From Blattamonas nauphoetae (Eukaryota; Preaxostyla; Oxymonadida): a DNA stretch of 41,238 bases. A program made the translations under genes and the position numbers. The number at the start of each line of letters is the position of its first letter. The first letter of the stretch is position 1. The stretch lies in NCBI GenBank assembly GCA_033064195.1, contig JARBJD010000494.1:1-41238 (forward strand). Direction: 5' to 3'. Of the stretch, positions 18,544-27,959 are shown one piece after another. Below the pieces are notes generated by a model that searched no databases, had not been told where the DNA came from, and saw only the letters and a list, made by a program, of their open reading frames with translations.

Positions 18544-21049
18544 TCATTGATCAAAATAAACCCGATCAAAATCGGATGAACCATCGTCGAGATATGTGTC
18601 GAACATTGGTCAAAAATCGACAATTTTGAGAATATTTTTTGAAAAATTGGTCATATCTTGACAACCAGCAGAGATCCAGACCTGAAACCACTTGCAATCG
18701 ATAGCGGACGAAAAAATACATCTAGAGTAAATTTTGCAAAAACCATTGTTTGAGGAAGCACGAGATACTGGTGATTTACAATGGTCCCAGGGTTGCGATC
18801 CCTGTGATGGAGCATTCAAGCGCTCCCCATCGACCCGTTTCTGGCTTACTGGGCGGGAATTTTCAAGTTTTTTTAATGGTGCTAGCTTCCTCCTCGTTTT
18901 CCGCTGAATCCCTCGAAATTTCATAGTGCTGCAGTCACTACTACGTCTCTCAGGATCCAACTAATCTACTATGACCACGGTCACGGTTATAGTGAGAATT
19001 TCGCCAAAAGTACGAATTTAGTCAGTCAAATACCCGGGACACTTCTACAAAAAATGGGTTGCTCAAAAAAGGTTGAAAAATTTGGAGAGTGAGGTGCCTT
19101 TTACATGTCAGAAAATACCACTGGTTGCATTGATCCACTTTTAGTCCGGTTCGAACACTCCCAGCAGTTTTGGGCGGAGTTCGACCCATTAACGTATTTG
19201 ATCCGATATCTCCAAGATAACGCGATACTTCTGACGTCCGTTTCCTGAAAGATGTCGTCCATCACTCGTGATTAGTCCCTCCCAAACATATTATTCCCCA
19301 CACTCTCGTCAAATGTTCAAGGTTTCTGAGTTCAATCAGAACACAACACGAACATCACTCAAGAAAAGAAGATCGTGATGAAAAGAGAAGAGGGGACAAA
19401 CAGAGATCAGCTCAACGAGTGAATGAAGATGAGAGCTCACACAACCACGAACATGCTTCAATGGACACTCACAATGAGAGACACCAAACTCGTCACATAT
19501 ACCTGACATGACACAAACAGAACCAGATATCAAGGAAAGGGAAGGGGTGAGAAAAGAACAGCAACATCGAAGAGTGGTCTGAGCAGGGTTCGGACAAAAT
19601 TCAGCGAAACTCTTCCAACCATCCACCCGACACCACACAGGAACTCATTTCCCCACTCTCCGTTCGAACGAAAACAAACGAGAAAGCAGATGAAGGCACT
19701 GAGTTGCAAGACACCGATAAAGTTGAGACAACGACGAACCGAAACAAAAGAGAATGATCCATGAATCACAAACAGATCTGACAGTATCTTGGAGTGGAGA
19801 GAACTAATCGCATCGATTTTCGATTTCTCGTTGTCCTTCTCGAACTTAATAAGACATTCTGTGAAGAACGGCTTCTGAATTCGGCAGCAAGACATTGATA
19901 AGAAGGACATCTCTGGAGTGATCAAGATGATATGAATGCACTAAAGATCAACGAAGAAGGGGGACATTCGAGGTCTGGTGGGACAGAGTTCCTGTGTGCA
20001 TCGAACATACTGCACATTTATGCACCATTTGGGTGATGATGATGTGGAAGCATGTTTTGGGTGTTTCTGATGTGAGATAGGATTTTATTGTCTGCATTTC
20101 AAGTTTTTCTTTTCAAATTACGTATTTCAACCTCATATTGAGCGGATCCAGAAACACGATCCTTAATTTGAATATCAAGATTTCATGTCACACTGCTCGA
20201 TCAGTGGGTCCTGAAATGCACTCGTTTACTGGAACCGTCCCCTCTGTTGACATTGTACGTAAAGTCTTTGTTCACCTCTCGAACTCATTCACAAGTCAAT
20301 GTCATCACACACTTTCACCTTCTTCTTTGCTCTTTGGGTATTGATATTGCCTTGATCACTCTGAATATTTCATTATCCTCCTTTCCTTAGGCTTTCCCCT
20401 AATGGATATTATCGACTAGCATGGAATCACATTGAGTGTGTGTTCTCCTTTTTCATCACAATTTACGACTTATCTTTAGGAGATAAACCCGGGACTTCAG
20501 GGTTCATTAGGCTTGTATGAATTGAATTCGGACAGCCGAGCGAGGATACAGCTATTTGTGACATCTTCGTCATGATCGTCCACGAAAAAAAAGAGACGTC
20601 CATTTCTCCCCATATATTTGGCAGTTCCACGATTTTTTCTGAATTTGGTCCAAAAATAATCTAATTCGTGTGAGGAAAGAAAGTTAGAATGAAATAAAGC
20701 GTATTTATCGAAATCCAGAGGAAAAGTCCCACCAAAAAATCCCCTTTTGCCCCGTCCCGGGTTTTTGACACGTCCCGGCTTTTTGACTGACTATTATGGG
20801 GTTTTTTCAAAAATGTTTTCAAATCGTCTTCAAATTTCACACAAAGGATGAAGAAATTATGAGAAAACAGAAAAAAATAATTTGGAAAAAAAATTTTCGT
20901 CAGGAGCCAAGATCCCATTTTTGACCCTGTATTTGACTACAGTGAAAATCGATATTTTTCAATTTCGTAAATATTTTCATCCAAGGTCATATCCGATGCG
21001 CTCTTTCGATTGCCGCAAGTTTTATTGAAATCGGATCAGTGGTTATGGA

Positions 21050-21090
21050 GTCTTGCCTTTGGCAAGGCTTCGAACCCGCCAGGGGGCGAG
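21050..21090 (+). repeat. GC-rich double-hairpin repeat, copy 2
   Basis: GTCTTGCCTTTGGCAAGGC then TTCGAACCCGCCAGGGGGCGAG. Same layout as the 18.5-kb copy in opposite orientation. TTCGAACCC faintly resembles a tRNA B-box, but no tRNA fold is present. Confidence 0.7.
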
Positions 21091-21150
21091 CAAAGTTGGT
21101 TTCATTTTTCATTTTTTCATTTTTTTATTTTGTACTAAATGAATGCAACA

Positions 21151-21190
21151 GTCTCGCCTCACCGAGGCTTCGAACCCGATAGGGGTCGAG
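21151..21190 (+). repeat. GC-rich double-hairpin repeat, copy 3
   Basis: GTCTCGCCTCACCGAGGC then TTCGAACCCGATAGGGGTCGAG, 100 bp after copy 2 in the same orientation. Confidence 0.7.
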
Positions 21191-21240
21191 AAATCTATAA
21201 CGTCTCGTCAGAGACTTCGAACACTTCCAAGTGGAGCCAA

Positions 21241-21381
21241 AGACGCCGAACTAATGCGAAGCAAGCGTTGATCGAGTCGATGAAAAAGGAGAATTGTGAA
21301 CTCGTTTCTGATTACATTCACGGGTCAACATCGGTGACGTATGTTCATGAAGGTGTTGAATGGAGGATAAAACCGATGTAA
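21241..21381 (+). pseudogene. Fragment of a CELV-EY repeat gene (fossil)
   Basis: IESMKKENCELVSDYIHGST and YVHEGVEWRIKP match the first repeat module of the 194-aa protein at 11467-12051 in the same order. Only one module is present and the surroundings are non-coding, so this is a remnant. It shows the family belonged to the inside of the element as well as its left flank. Confidence 0.7.
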
Positions 21382-21574
21382 GAGATATAGGGTGGTGGTT
21401 GAGTAGTTGATAAGGATAAGTGTAGGGAAATAGGTGGCATAGGCAAGGGTGATTGGGCATAGGTGAAAAGATAGGTGAGGGGAAATAGGTACGCGGAGCT
21501 AAGACTCGTAGAGTCGATGAAGAGACAAGGATGATTGGGAATTGAGGAAGAGATTGGGAGGAGTGAAGGAGGCA

Positions 21575-21800
21575 TTGATGAGTGGCATTGATGTGTGGGC
21601 ATTGATGTTGAGGCATTGATGTTGAGGCATTGATGTTGAGGCATTGTTGAGGAGACATGGGTGTTGAAATACGTGACATGAATGATGATGAGGTGGTGAG
21701 ACATTGTTGAGTGGCATTGTTGTGTGGACATGATTGAGTGGCATTGTTGAGGTGGCATTGATGAGTGGCATTGATGTTGAGATACGTGACATGAGTGTGT
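21575..21800. repeat. Short tandem repeat GGCATTGATGTTGA
   Basis: 14-15-bp units (GGCATTGATGTTGA, GGCATTGTTGAG and variants) in a G/T-rich stretch. The minus strand reads as a His/Met/Gln-rich frame (SMPQHQC), best explained by the repeat rather than by a gene. Confidence 0.75.
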
Positions 21801-21895
21801 ATGTATGTTGGTGAGGAGACATGATTTGTGGGTATTGATTGGTGGACATTGATGGGAGATGCATTGGTGCTGGGAATTGATGGATGAACACAATG

Positions 21896-22000
21896 GCGAT
21901 TGACTGGACCAGGTGGCCTAGGTGGATCGCGAAATCAAATTGGTTTTTATTTTTGGAGGTCCACAGGTCCACGGGTCCACATGTCCACATCGAGTAAAAA
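21896..22000 (+). repeat. Right subterminal iteron block, copy 1
   Basis: GCGATTGACTGGACCAGGTG, GCCTAGGTGGATCGCGAAAT, then GGTCCACAGGTCCACGGG, the complement of the GTGGACCT octamers near the left end. First of six copies. Confidence 0.9.
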
Positions 22001-22148
22001 ATAATGGAAATCTCAGTTGTTCTAGCTCATTGGTGTTTTATTGCATGAATCATGTTTGGTGGACTTTTTATTTTGATGCAACAATTATCTCTATTTGACT
22101 TAGGTCATTGATAATGAAAAGAGTATTATTGAAAAAGTCATCTGTGGT

Positions 22149-22790
22149 TTGTTCTTTTTTTGTTCATTGCTGTCATCTTACATAAATTGTGTGTATTTCG
22201 GAATTTTCATTGGTGTTGAAATTCATGAGTGTTTTCCTATGACGATTGACTGGACCAGGTGGCCTAGGTGGATCGCGAAATCAAATTGGTTTTTATTTTT
22301 GGGAGGTCCACAGGTCCACGGGTCCACAAGTCCACATCGAGTAAAAAAAGATGGAAATATCTTTTGTGGGTATTTCATCTTTTGCTCATAGCTGTCATCT
22401 TACATAAAATGTGTGAATTGTGGAATTTTCATTGGTGTTGGATTTCATTGCTATATTCCAATGACGATTGACTGGACCAGGTGGCCTAGGTGGATCGCGA
22501 AATCAAATTGGTTTTTATTTTTGGGAGGTCCACAGGTCCACGGGTCCACAAGTCCACATCGAGTAAAAAAAGATGGAAATATCTTTTGTGGGTATTTCAT
22601 CTTTTGCTCATAGCTGTCATCTTACATAAATTGTGTGTATTTCGGAATTTTCATTGGTGTTGAAATTCATGAGTGTTTTCCTATGACGATTGACTGGACC
22701 AGGTGGCCTAGGTGGATCGCGAAATCAAATTGGTTTTTATTTTTGGGAGGTCCACAGGTCCACAGGTCCACAAGTCCACGATCTAGTTAG
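22149..22790 (+). repeat. 222-bp tandem repeat carrying iterons (three copies)
   Basis: Octamer blocks start at 22241, 22463 and 22685, exactly 222 bp apart, separated by TCTTTTGTGGGTATTTCATC and GCTGTCATCTTACATAAA. Within each block: ACGATTGACTGGACCAGG, a GCCTAGGTGGATCGCGAAAT core, GGTTTTTATTTTTGGGAGG, then 4 octamers of GTCCACAG type. High identity suggests recent amplification. Confidence 0.92.
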
Positions 22791-23110
22791 AAATTATTGA
22801 AAAATCTTTTATGGGTATTTCATTTTTTGCTCATAGCTGTTTTATTACATTAAATATTTGTATTGTGGACTTTTTTATTTTAAAGCAACAATTTTCTCTA
22901 TTTGACTTAGGTCAGTATATAAAAGAGAGGAGCAATATGGAAAATGTCATTTGTGGTTTGTTCTTTGCTCATTGCTGTCATATTACATAAATAATATATT
23001 GTGGACTTTTATAATTTGATGCTACAATTATCTCTATATGACTTAGGTCAGTATATAAAATAAAGATAAAGACTGTATATAAACATCAGTAAAAGGCCAT
23101 TTCTGAGCTT
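22791..23110. other. Spacer with degenerate repeat copies
   Basis: A/T-rich. GCTCATAGCTGTTTTATTAC and GACTTAGGTCAGTATATAAA recur, also at 22076-22110. No gene seen. Confidence 0.5.
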
Positions 23111-23418
23111 CTGTGGACTTGTGGACCTGTGGACCTGTGGACCTCCCAAAAATAAAAACTAATTGAATTTCGCGATCCACCTAGGCCACCTGGTCCAGTC
23201 AATCGTCATTGGAATATAGCAATGAAATCCAACACCAATGAAAAAGCCACAGAATATGAAAAAAATGTAATAAAACAGCAATGAGCTAGAATTACTGCCT
23301 TTTTCCATCTTTTTTTACTAGATGTGGACTTGTGGACTTGTGGACCTCCCAAAAATAAAAACTAATTTAATTTCGCGATCCACCTAGGCCACCTGGGCCA
23401 CTTTTGGACAGTCAATAG
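23111..23418 (-). repeat. Inverted iteron blocks, copies 5 and 6
   Basis: Two copies in reverse orientation (23111-23210 and 23322-23418): GTGGACTTGTGGACC ..., CCCAAAAATAAAAACTAAT, CGCGATCCACCTAGGCC. They face the tandem copies at 22.2-22.8 kb and lie just beyond the 3' end of the helicase gene. Confidence 0.9.
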
Positions 23419-23448
23419 TTCTTCAAAAATATATCTACATTGTTGTGC

Positions 23449-25920
23449 TTATTCTAGACTGTCTTCTTCATCGCTTTCTGACTCAAGAGCAGACCTTCTA
23501 AGCAGTTCTGCATACTTTGGATCGATCACGTAGCACCATACTCTTGCTTTATTCACTGTGACTCTCTTTCTGATGCAATGCTCATGTAAATCCATCTGGA
23601 ACGTCTTTAGTTTTTTGTAATATTCAGGCATGAGTTCAGCTGCATATGAGCATGGCATTCCTTTCTCCAATTCGTCAATGTGTTGCAGACAAAAGTCTCC
23701 AATTGCTGATCTAGACACCTCCTGGAGTAGACATCTTGCATCTGTGTTTGGCAATTGTCTTGGATTGAATTTAGAAATGTCCCTTTGTCTGAAGTAAGTC
23801 AACAAATGTGAGTAGAATTCAGGAGAGAATGAGCGAATGAGATTGAGAAAGAATGCAGCATCATCTTTCTTTTTATTGGACACTTTGCACACACAGTAAC
23901 GTCTGTCGTCGACTTCAATCTTCACTGGATATGCGTTGTTTGTACAGAAGATTAGGTTGGCTACATTCTCGGCATCACGTCTGGCAATTCCTTTCTCGTT
24001 TGCTCTGAAACTTGTATCTGATATTATGGATTTGAGAGCATCAAAATTGGACATTCTTTCTTCACCAGCATTCTTCAGTTCATTGCAGACAATCAGCATC
24101 TTTCCTTCAATCACTGTATTGAATGTACCACATAGTTCCTGAATATCGGTTATATTTGGAGCAGAGTATCCACGCATTAGTTCACAGAGCACATTGGTCC
24201 AAACATTCTTGCCAATTCCTTGCATCCCCTTCAAGATTATGACAGATGCTGTCTTCTGACCTGGATTCTGAATGACAAAAGAAATCCAATTCAAGATGAA
24301 GTTGTACAATTCGTCACTGTTGTCGGAAATGATCTCTTTGGTGAAATCTAAGAATGGTTGAATAAGCTCATTGTTTACTTCATCAACGAATGGGTATTTG
24401 TATCCTTGAAATAGTGAGAACATTTCTGGATTGTCACTGATGAACCGAATGCCATTGACCATGAAACGATTGCGATTGTCCTCGAATAGGCTTTGGCAAT
24501 TGAATACTTTCACTTTCTTTGGATCCTCGTTTGGTATGGTCACTTTGATTGATTTCAATAATCTTAGGACATTGCTTTCTTTCTGAACATTGACGCAGTA
24601 GCAGAGATCAAGCGAACTGTATTCCTTCACAATGCAAAGCAACGATACTTCAACACAGCGAAGAACTTTCAGCAGATCTCTCAGAACTTCCTTTTCTGAA
24701 TTGTATTCTTTATTCGTGGCCTTTTTTCTGATCGTAGAGAAGTCAAATGGAGACAGGAGATCAATTTTGTCTTTGTATGGCTCATCATTGCTTTGCTCAA
24801 GGCATTGGTCCTCCTCGGATTCATCAATGCTGTCAAATACATCTGATACATCGTAGTCCGTGAGAGGAATAACGAGTTCATTATTGTAGTATTTTTCATT
24901 GTGGATTCGAATGATTTTGACGAGTACTCCTGGATGCGAAATATTGGATGCATATCTGATTCTTTGAGCATCCCAATTCATTTTTGTATTCTCTGTTAAT
25001 GTATTGTGAGCATAGACGTCTTGGTACGTTTGGTCCAGCATCTCGTCAGTGAATCCATCAATTTGTCGCAATGAATTGAGTCCAGCAAACAATGGCAACA
25101 ACGATACTTCATCCTCGAGTGAACGAGAGCCAGAATCATTGTGGATTGTCAGTCCTGTCAATCCTTTTCTGATTACCTCTGCTTGCTTCAAGGTATACTG
25201 TTGAATTGAATCACCATCGAATGAAGGAGCTTTTGGACTCTCCGTCTTTGGAGGCTTGACTGATGACTTCTTCTCCGATGGAATTGGCTTCAATGCAATG
25301 CACAGATTGGACAATACATCGGACAATGATGCCAGTTTGAAGAGCTGATTAAAATCATTCAATGTTGAATATGTATGGATTTTATTCTTGCCTTCGACCT
25401 TCCTTTGCACTCTTGATTTTGGTTGCACAATCCAGCGCAGATTGGAGTCTACACAAGCGAACAAATCCACATCGTATTGCTCAGTTTTCTTTACCTTCAC
25501 CATTGAATTCTTTTCCAGTTTGTATCCGTCAATATCGCAATAGATGTGAAGGCCACCAGAACCAGTCACGACTAATCCGACATTTTTAGGCAGTACATCA
25601 ATCACTGATTGTCTGATTTTGGTTTTGGTTTGTTCATCAGCATCCTTATTCAAGACGTCAATGTCCACGACTGCTAGATTGGTCACATGTGCAATATTTA
25701 TCGCTGTTCCTGTCTTTCTGTTTCCAGCATTATCGATTGAAGCACCTTCGCTGTATTTCTTGTTGTCATATATTGGTACTTCATGAGCTCTCAAACGATC
25801 ATTCAAAGATTGTATTTCGACTGGAGTGCCGCTGAACAATGCTTCGAAATGATCGTCGATCAATCCAGGATTAATGGCACAAATGTCATTGACTTTTTTG
25901 TCTTCAACTTTTGTGTTCAT
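23449..25920 (-). CDS. Primase-polymerase / SF3 (D5-like) helicase, 823 aa
   Basis: Looks whole. The N-terminal archaeo-eukaryotic primase (PrimPol) domain shows VVDIDV (D86, D88), SGGLHIY (S121-H125) and a third acidic motif DVDLF (about 150-154). A linker with a Ser/Lys/Pro-rich segment near 215-235 follows. The C-terminal superfamily-3 helicase has Walker A GMQGIGKN (565-572), Walker B KMLIVCNE (about 607-614), sensor IFCTNN (about 657-662) and a DDRRY arginine motif (about 671-675). This is the replication enzyme of the element: it would prime and unwind viral DNA. Comparable proteins occur in Polinton-like viruses, virophages and NCLDV (D5). Convergent with the structural block; its C-terminus faces the inverted iterons. 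Its upstream module has CGCTTAACTTTTTTT but not the ATAAATG start, which may separate early from late genes. Confidence 0.93.
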   Translation of the reverse strand: MNTKVEDKKVNDICAINPGLIDDHFEALFSGTPVEIQSLNDRLRAHEVPIYDNKKYSEGASIDNAGNRKTGTAINIAHVTNLAVVDIDVLNKDADEQTKTKIRQSVIDVLPKNVGLVVTGSGGLHIYCDIDGYKLEKNSMVKVKKTEQYDVDLFACVDSNLRWIVQPKSRVQRKVEGKNKIHTYSTLNDFNQLFKLASLSDVLSNLCIALKPIPSEKKSSVKPPKTESPKAPSFDGDSIQQYTLKQAEVIRKGLTGLTIHNDSGSRSLEDEVSLLPLFAGLNSLRQIDGFTDEMLDQTYQDVYAHNTLTENTKMNWDAQRIRYASNISHPGVLVKIIRIHNEKYYNNELVIPLTDYDVSDVFDSIDESEEDQCLEQSNDEPYKDKIDLLSPFDFSTIRKKATNKEYNSEKEVLRDLLKVLRCVEVSLLCIVKEYSSLDLCYCVNVQKESNVLRLLKSIKVTIPNEDPKKVKVFNCQSLFEDNRNRFMVNGIRFISDNPEMFSLFQGYKYPFVDEVNNELIQPFLDFTKEIISDNSDELYNFILNWISFVIQNPGQKTASVIILKGMQGIGKNVWTNVLCELMRGYSAPNITDIQELCGTFNTVIEGKMLIVCNELKNAGEERMSNFDALKSIISDTSFRANEKGIARRDAENVANLIFCTNNAYPVKIEVDDRRYCVCKVSNKKKDDAAFFLNLIRSFSPEFYSHLLTYFRQRDISKFNPRQLPNTDARCLLQEVSRSAIGDFCLQHIDELEKGMPCSYAAELMPEYYKKLKTFQMDLHEHCIRKRVTVNKARVWCYVIDPKYAELLRRSALESESDEEDSLE

Positions 25921-25975
25921 TCTTTCTAAGGAGATAAAATATTAGATTTTAAAAAAAGTTAAGCGTTTGTTTTTT
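25921..25975 (-). promoter_or_regulatory. Upstream module of the primase-helicase gene
   Basis: On the minus strand CGCTTAACTTTTTTTAAAAT, then ATATTTTATCTCCTTAGAAAG before ATG (the latter 21-nt spacer begins at about 25941). It shares the core with the structural-gene modules but has a different start context. Confidence 0.5.
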
Positions 25976-26005
25976 CTGACACCCACAATTCACTGATATT
26001 TCGAT

Positions 26006-26834
26006 CAGAACGCACCAGAATGACGTGCACACTCTCCCCATGCATCTGTGCCATCGGTGGATTGTTCTGGCCATTTTTGATTTTTTCACTTTTTTTCACC
26101 TCCATGCATGAAAATTCAAAAAATTGAATTTTTCATAAAAAACCATATTTTTTGAGACCATCCAAAAGTGTACTGGCAAGGTTAATATCGGTCTGGTGAG
26201 CTTATTTATGATGTGTTTCGAGTGATCTGAGCAGTTGTGATGAAGTTATGGGTGGTCCAAAAATAAACGTTAAACTTTTTTACTTTTCTAATTTTTTAAT
26301 TTGTATATGAAGAGCAGATCCAGACAAAGTTTGAAAAAAATGAAATCTGAAACTTTGACCATCCAAGACTGTTCCAAGGTCAATATCGATCTGCTGAGTT
26401 CATTTATGATGTTTTCAGAGCGATCTGAGCAGTAGTTCGGGAGTTATGGGTGATCCAAAAACAAACGTTAAACTTTTTTAACTTTCTAATCTTTTAATTT
26501 GTATATGAAGAGGAGTTCCAGAAAAAGTTCAAGTATTGAGCCCTCGACGTAATGTTCCAAGATACTCAGGCAAAATGGTGCCCTGGTGACTGATGCGCAG
26601 AACGATTTGGTGGTTGGATTGGAGACGGATGATCGAAAGATTGTCCCCGGGGTTCATGTTGGCCTCACTTAGATGTGACCGTAAATCATGCCCACCCAAG
26701 ACTTAACCCTTCAAGGACTTCGCCAGCAGCAGTCATTTAGAAGGATCGCGATAGAACGATCCCCAAAGGAGTATCGGGGTGTCTATAGGAAGCTCGTACG
26801 AACGTGGGAAGGCTCTTCTCTTCGGTTATTTTTG
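26006..26834 (-). repeat. Right terminal inverted repeat, with internal duplication
   Basis: Reverse complement of the left repeat, but about 200 bp longer because a segment is present twice (about 26225-26315 and 26415-26510, each with GATCTGAGCAGT...TTATGGGTG.TCC and the AAACGTTAAACTTTTTT module). The outermost sequence read inward is ACAAAAATAACCGAAGAG. Confidence 0.93.
26307..26435 (+). CDS. Possible 42-aa basic peptide inside the right inverted repeat
   Basis: ATG follows AACGTTAAACTTTTTTAC...TTTAATTTGTAT, the same module as before the virus-like genes. The peptide starts MKSRSRQSLKKMKS (Arg/Lys/Ser-rich, protamine-like) and ends FMMFSERSEQ. The duplicated module at 26460-26507 precedes a 15-aa version starting MKRSSRKSSS, mirrored in the left repeat. 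Could be a tiny DNA-binding protein or chance; kept at low confidence. Confidence 0.25.
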   Translation: MKSRSRQSLKKMKSETLTIQDCSKVNIDLLSSFMMFSERSEQ

Positions 26835-27009
26835 TTTTTTTATTCTCCAATGGGTCGAAATTATTCGCTTTCAAGAAAAGTTCGATCGAATTTCTCCGAA
26901 CCCATATTTTTCATTTTTTGAATTTCTCCGTATCACCACTTTCGATCAAAGTGTTTTTTGTTGAATAAGGATAATTTGAGCATAATCAGCCACAATTTCA
27001 CACCAAGAA

Positions 27010-27146
27010 GTCCTGCTGGGAACCCAATCCTGCTTCCAGGTTCATCAAGGATGCCGAAAAGGTCATCCAGGAGGAGAGGGCTGACCCCGTTCAACTCTGT
27101 GAAGAGCCTGGCGGAGAAAGTCAGGTATCTTGATGTGAAATGGTGA
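27010..27146 (+). other. Conserved segment convergent with transposase copy 2
   Basis: CCTGCTGGGAACCCAATCCTG onward is related to 4798-4945 (minus strand) and abuts the C-terminal end of transposase copy 2 in the same convergent layout. Partly open in two frames (SCWEPNPASRFIKDAEKVIQ; FNSVKSLAEKVRYLDVKW). Confidence 0.5.
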
Positions 27147-27151
27147 AGTGA

Positions 27152-27846
27152 TTAACTCAAATCGATGATCGGTGAAGTGTGTGAAGTGGTGTTTCTATGA
27201 AGAGAAGAGAAAGAATTATGAGAAGGTAATGAAGGAAGGGAAGGTAAGGAAGGAAGGGAAGTCAATGAAGGAACTGAAAAGTATGAATGAACAGAAGGGA
27301 TAGAAGGAACGGAAGGGGATGAAAGAACTGAAGGGAGAGAAGGAACAGAAGGCAATGAAGGAACAGAAGGGAGAGAAGGAACGGAAGGTAATGAATGAAC
27401 GGAAGGGAAAGAAGGAACAGAAGGGAGAGAAGGAACAGAAGGTAATGAAGGAACTGAAGGTGAAGGAAGAGAAGGTAATGAAGAAAGAGAACTGAATCTT
27501 GAAGAAGTTACAGAAAAAAAGTAATCCGACAGGCACGTGTGCACTATCGGAGTGTCCTCCGCCCTCTCGTAGACAGCCCTCTCTTTGTTGTCGACAGCCT
27601 GCTTCTCGTGCGTGGACACGATACAGCAGAAACTGTCTTCGCCCTCACTCACTAGGGCTGCTGTGAGTGAGGCCCCTTGGCGCCGGAAGCCAAGGTACTG
27701 CTTCATCCCATCCACCCTCAACATGGTAAACTTGTGAGTGGATGGGAACTGAGTGTGCCTATGAAAAGAATATATGAAAATAAAAAAACAAACTTGTGGA
27801 AGCAGTGACGGGTCTGAAGGCCATCTGTGGTGTGGACCTGGCCAGA
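27152..27846 (-). pseudogene. DDE transposase, copy 2 (C-terminal part)
   Basis: Matches the C-terminal third of copy 1: TTDGLQTRHCFHK, intron 27759-27793 (35 nt, GTTTGT...TAG) at exactly the site used in copy 1, then HTQFPSTHKF and GMKQYLGFRRQG. The tail differs: a long Ser/Pro/Leu/Val repeat (SLPSVP units) encoded by a purine-rich tandem repeat at 27216-27480. The catalytic core is absent, because a TA-targeting element is inserted at 27847-27848 and the N-terminal side is not found beyond it. Confidence 0.8.
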
Positions 27847-27848
27847 TA

Positions 27849-27957
27849 CAGCTCGACTAGTTCTGAAATGCATTTTAATTGTTCAGAAATAGATTTTAAT
27901 TATTCAGAAATGAACATAATTGTTCAGAAATGTACTTTAATTTTTCAGAAATGAACA
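27849..27957 (+). mobile_element. Outer TA-targeting element (E1), left end
   Basis: Starts CAGCTCGACTAGTTCTGAA right after TA, inside transposase copy 2. Made of ~18-20-bp units around TTCAGAAATGAA. Interrupted by element E2; E1 sequence resumes at 29267. The terminus is the same as the right end of the Tc1/mariner element at 40266. Confidence 0.8.
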
Positions 27958-27959
27958 TA

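Larger units (their letters stand above)
18271..21130. other. Non-coding or foreign middle segment of the virus-like element
   Basis: No viral gene recognised. 18.3-19.25 kb and 20.55-21.1 kb are A/T-rich with recurring phrases such as GGTCATATCTTGACAACC, GATCCGATATCTCCAAGATA and GGTCATATCCGATGCGC. 19.26-20.5 kb has host-like texture: weak minus-strand open frames 19336-19638 and 19530-19925, and plus 20138-20344, unrecognised. The hairpin repeats at 18503-18543 and 21050-21190 bracket the segment in inverted orientation, so it may be a nested insertion. Confidence 0.45.
12124..26834. mobile_element. Virus-like element with capsid-like and primase-helicase genes (fossil)
   Basis: About 14.7 kb bounded by inverted repeats. 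Left half: plus-strand structural genes (13.6-18.3 kb). Right half: minus-strand primase-polymerase/SF3 helicase (23.4-25.9 kb). Middle: repeats, hairpins and apparently foreign DNA. The gene style, convergent halves, inverted repeats and a capsid-like protein with small basic/amphipathic partners fit a Polinton-like or related eukaryotic DNA virus lineage. I do not see a protein-primed polymerase B, integrase, protease or packaging ATPase, so exact family is open. Two largest genes look whole; at least two others are broken, with a handful of breaks in total. By eye the outer ~340 bp of the inverted repeats are about 97% alike, suggesting a fairly recent arrival. No clear target-site duplication was found. 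Confidence 0.75.

Noticed and set aside
18777-18860. tRNA gene (GGTCCCAGGGTTGCGATCCC...)
   Set aside because: No acceptor stem, anticodon arm or A-box arrangement; only a short B-box-like phrase.
21251-21990. Minus-strand His/Gln/Met-rich open frames
   Set aside because: Explained by the GGCATTGATGTTGA short tandem repeat.
12124-26834. Target-site duplication of 5-6 bp flanking the virus-like element
   Set aside because: Flanks at about 12110-12123 and 26835-26850 share no convincing short direct repeat; the exact termini remain uncertain by a few bases.
27216-27536. Phe/Ser-rich 106-aa minus-strand open frame
   Set aside because: Alternative frame of the purine-rich repeat at the tail of transposase copy 2.
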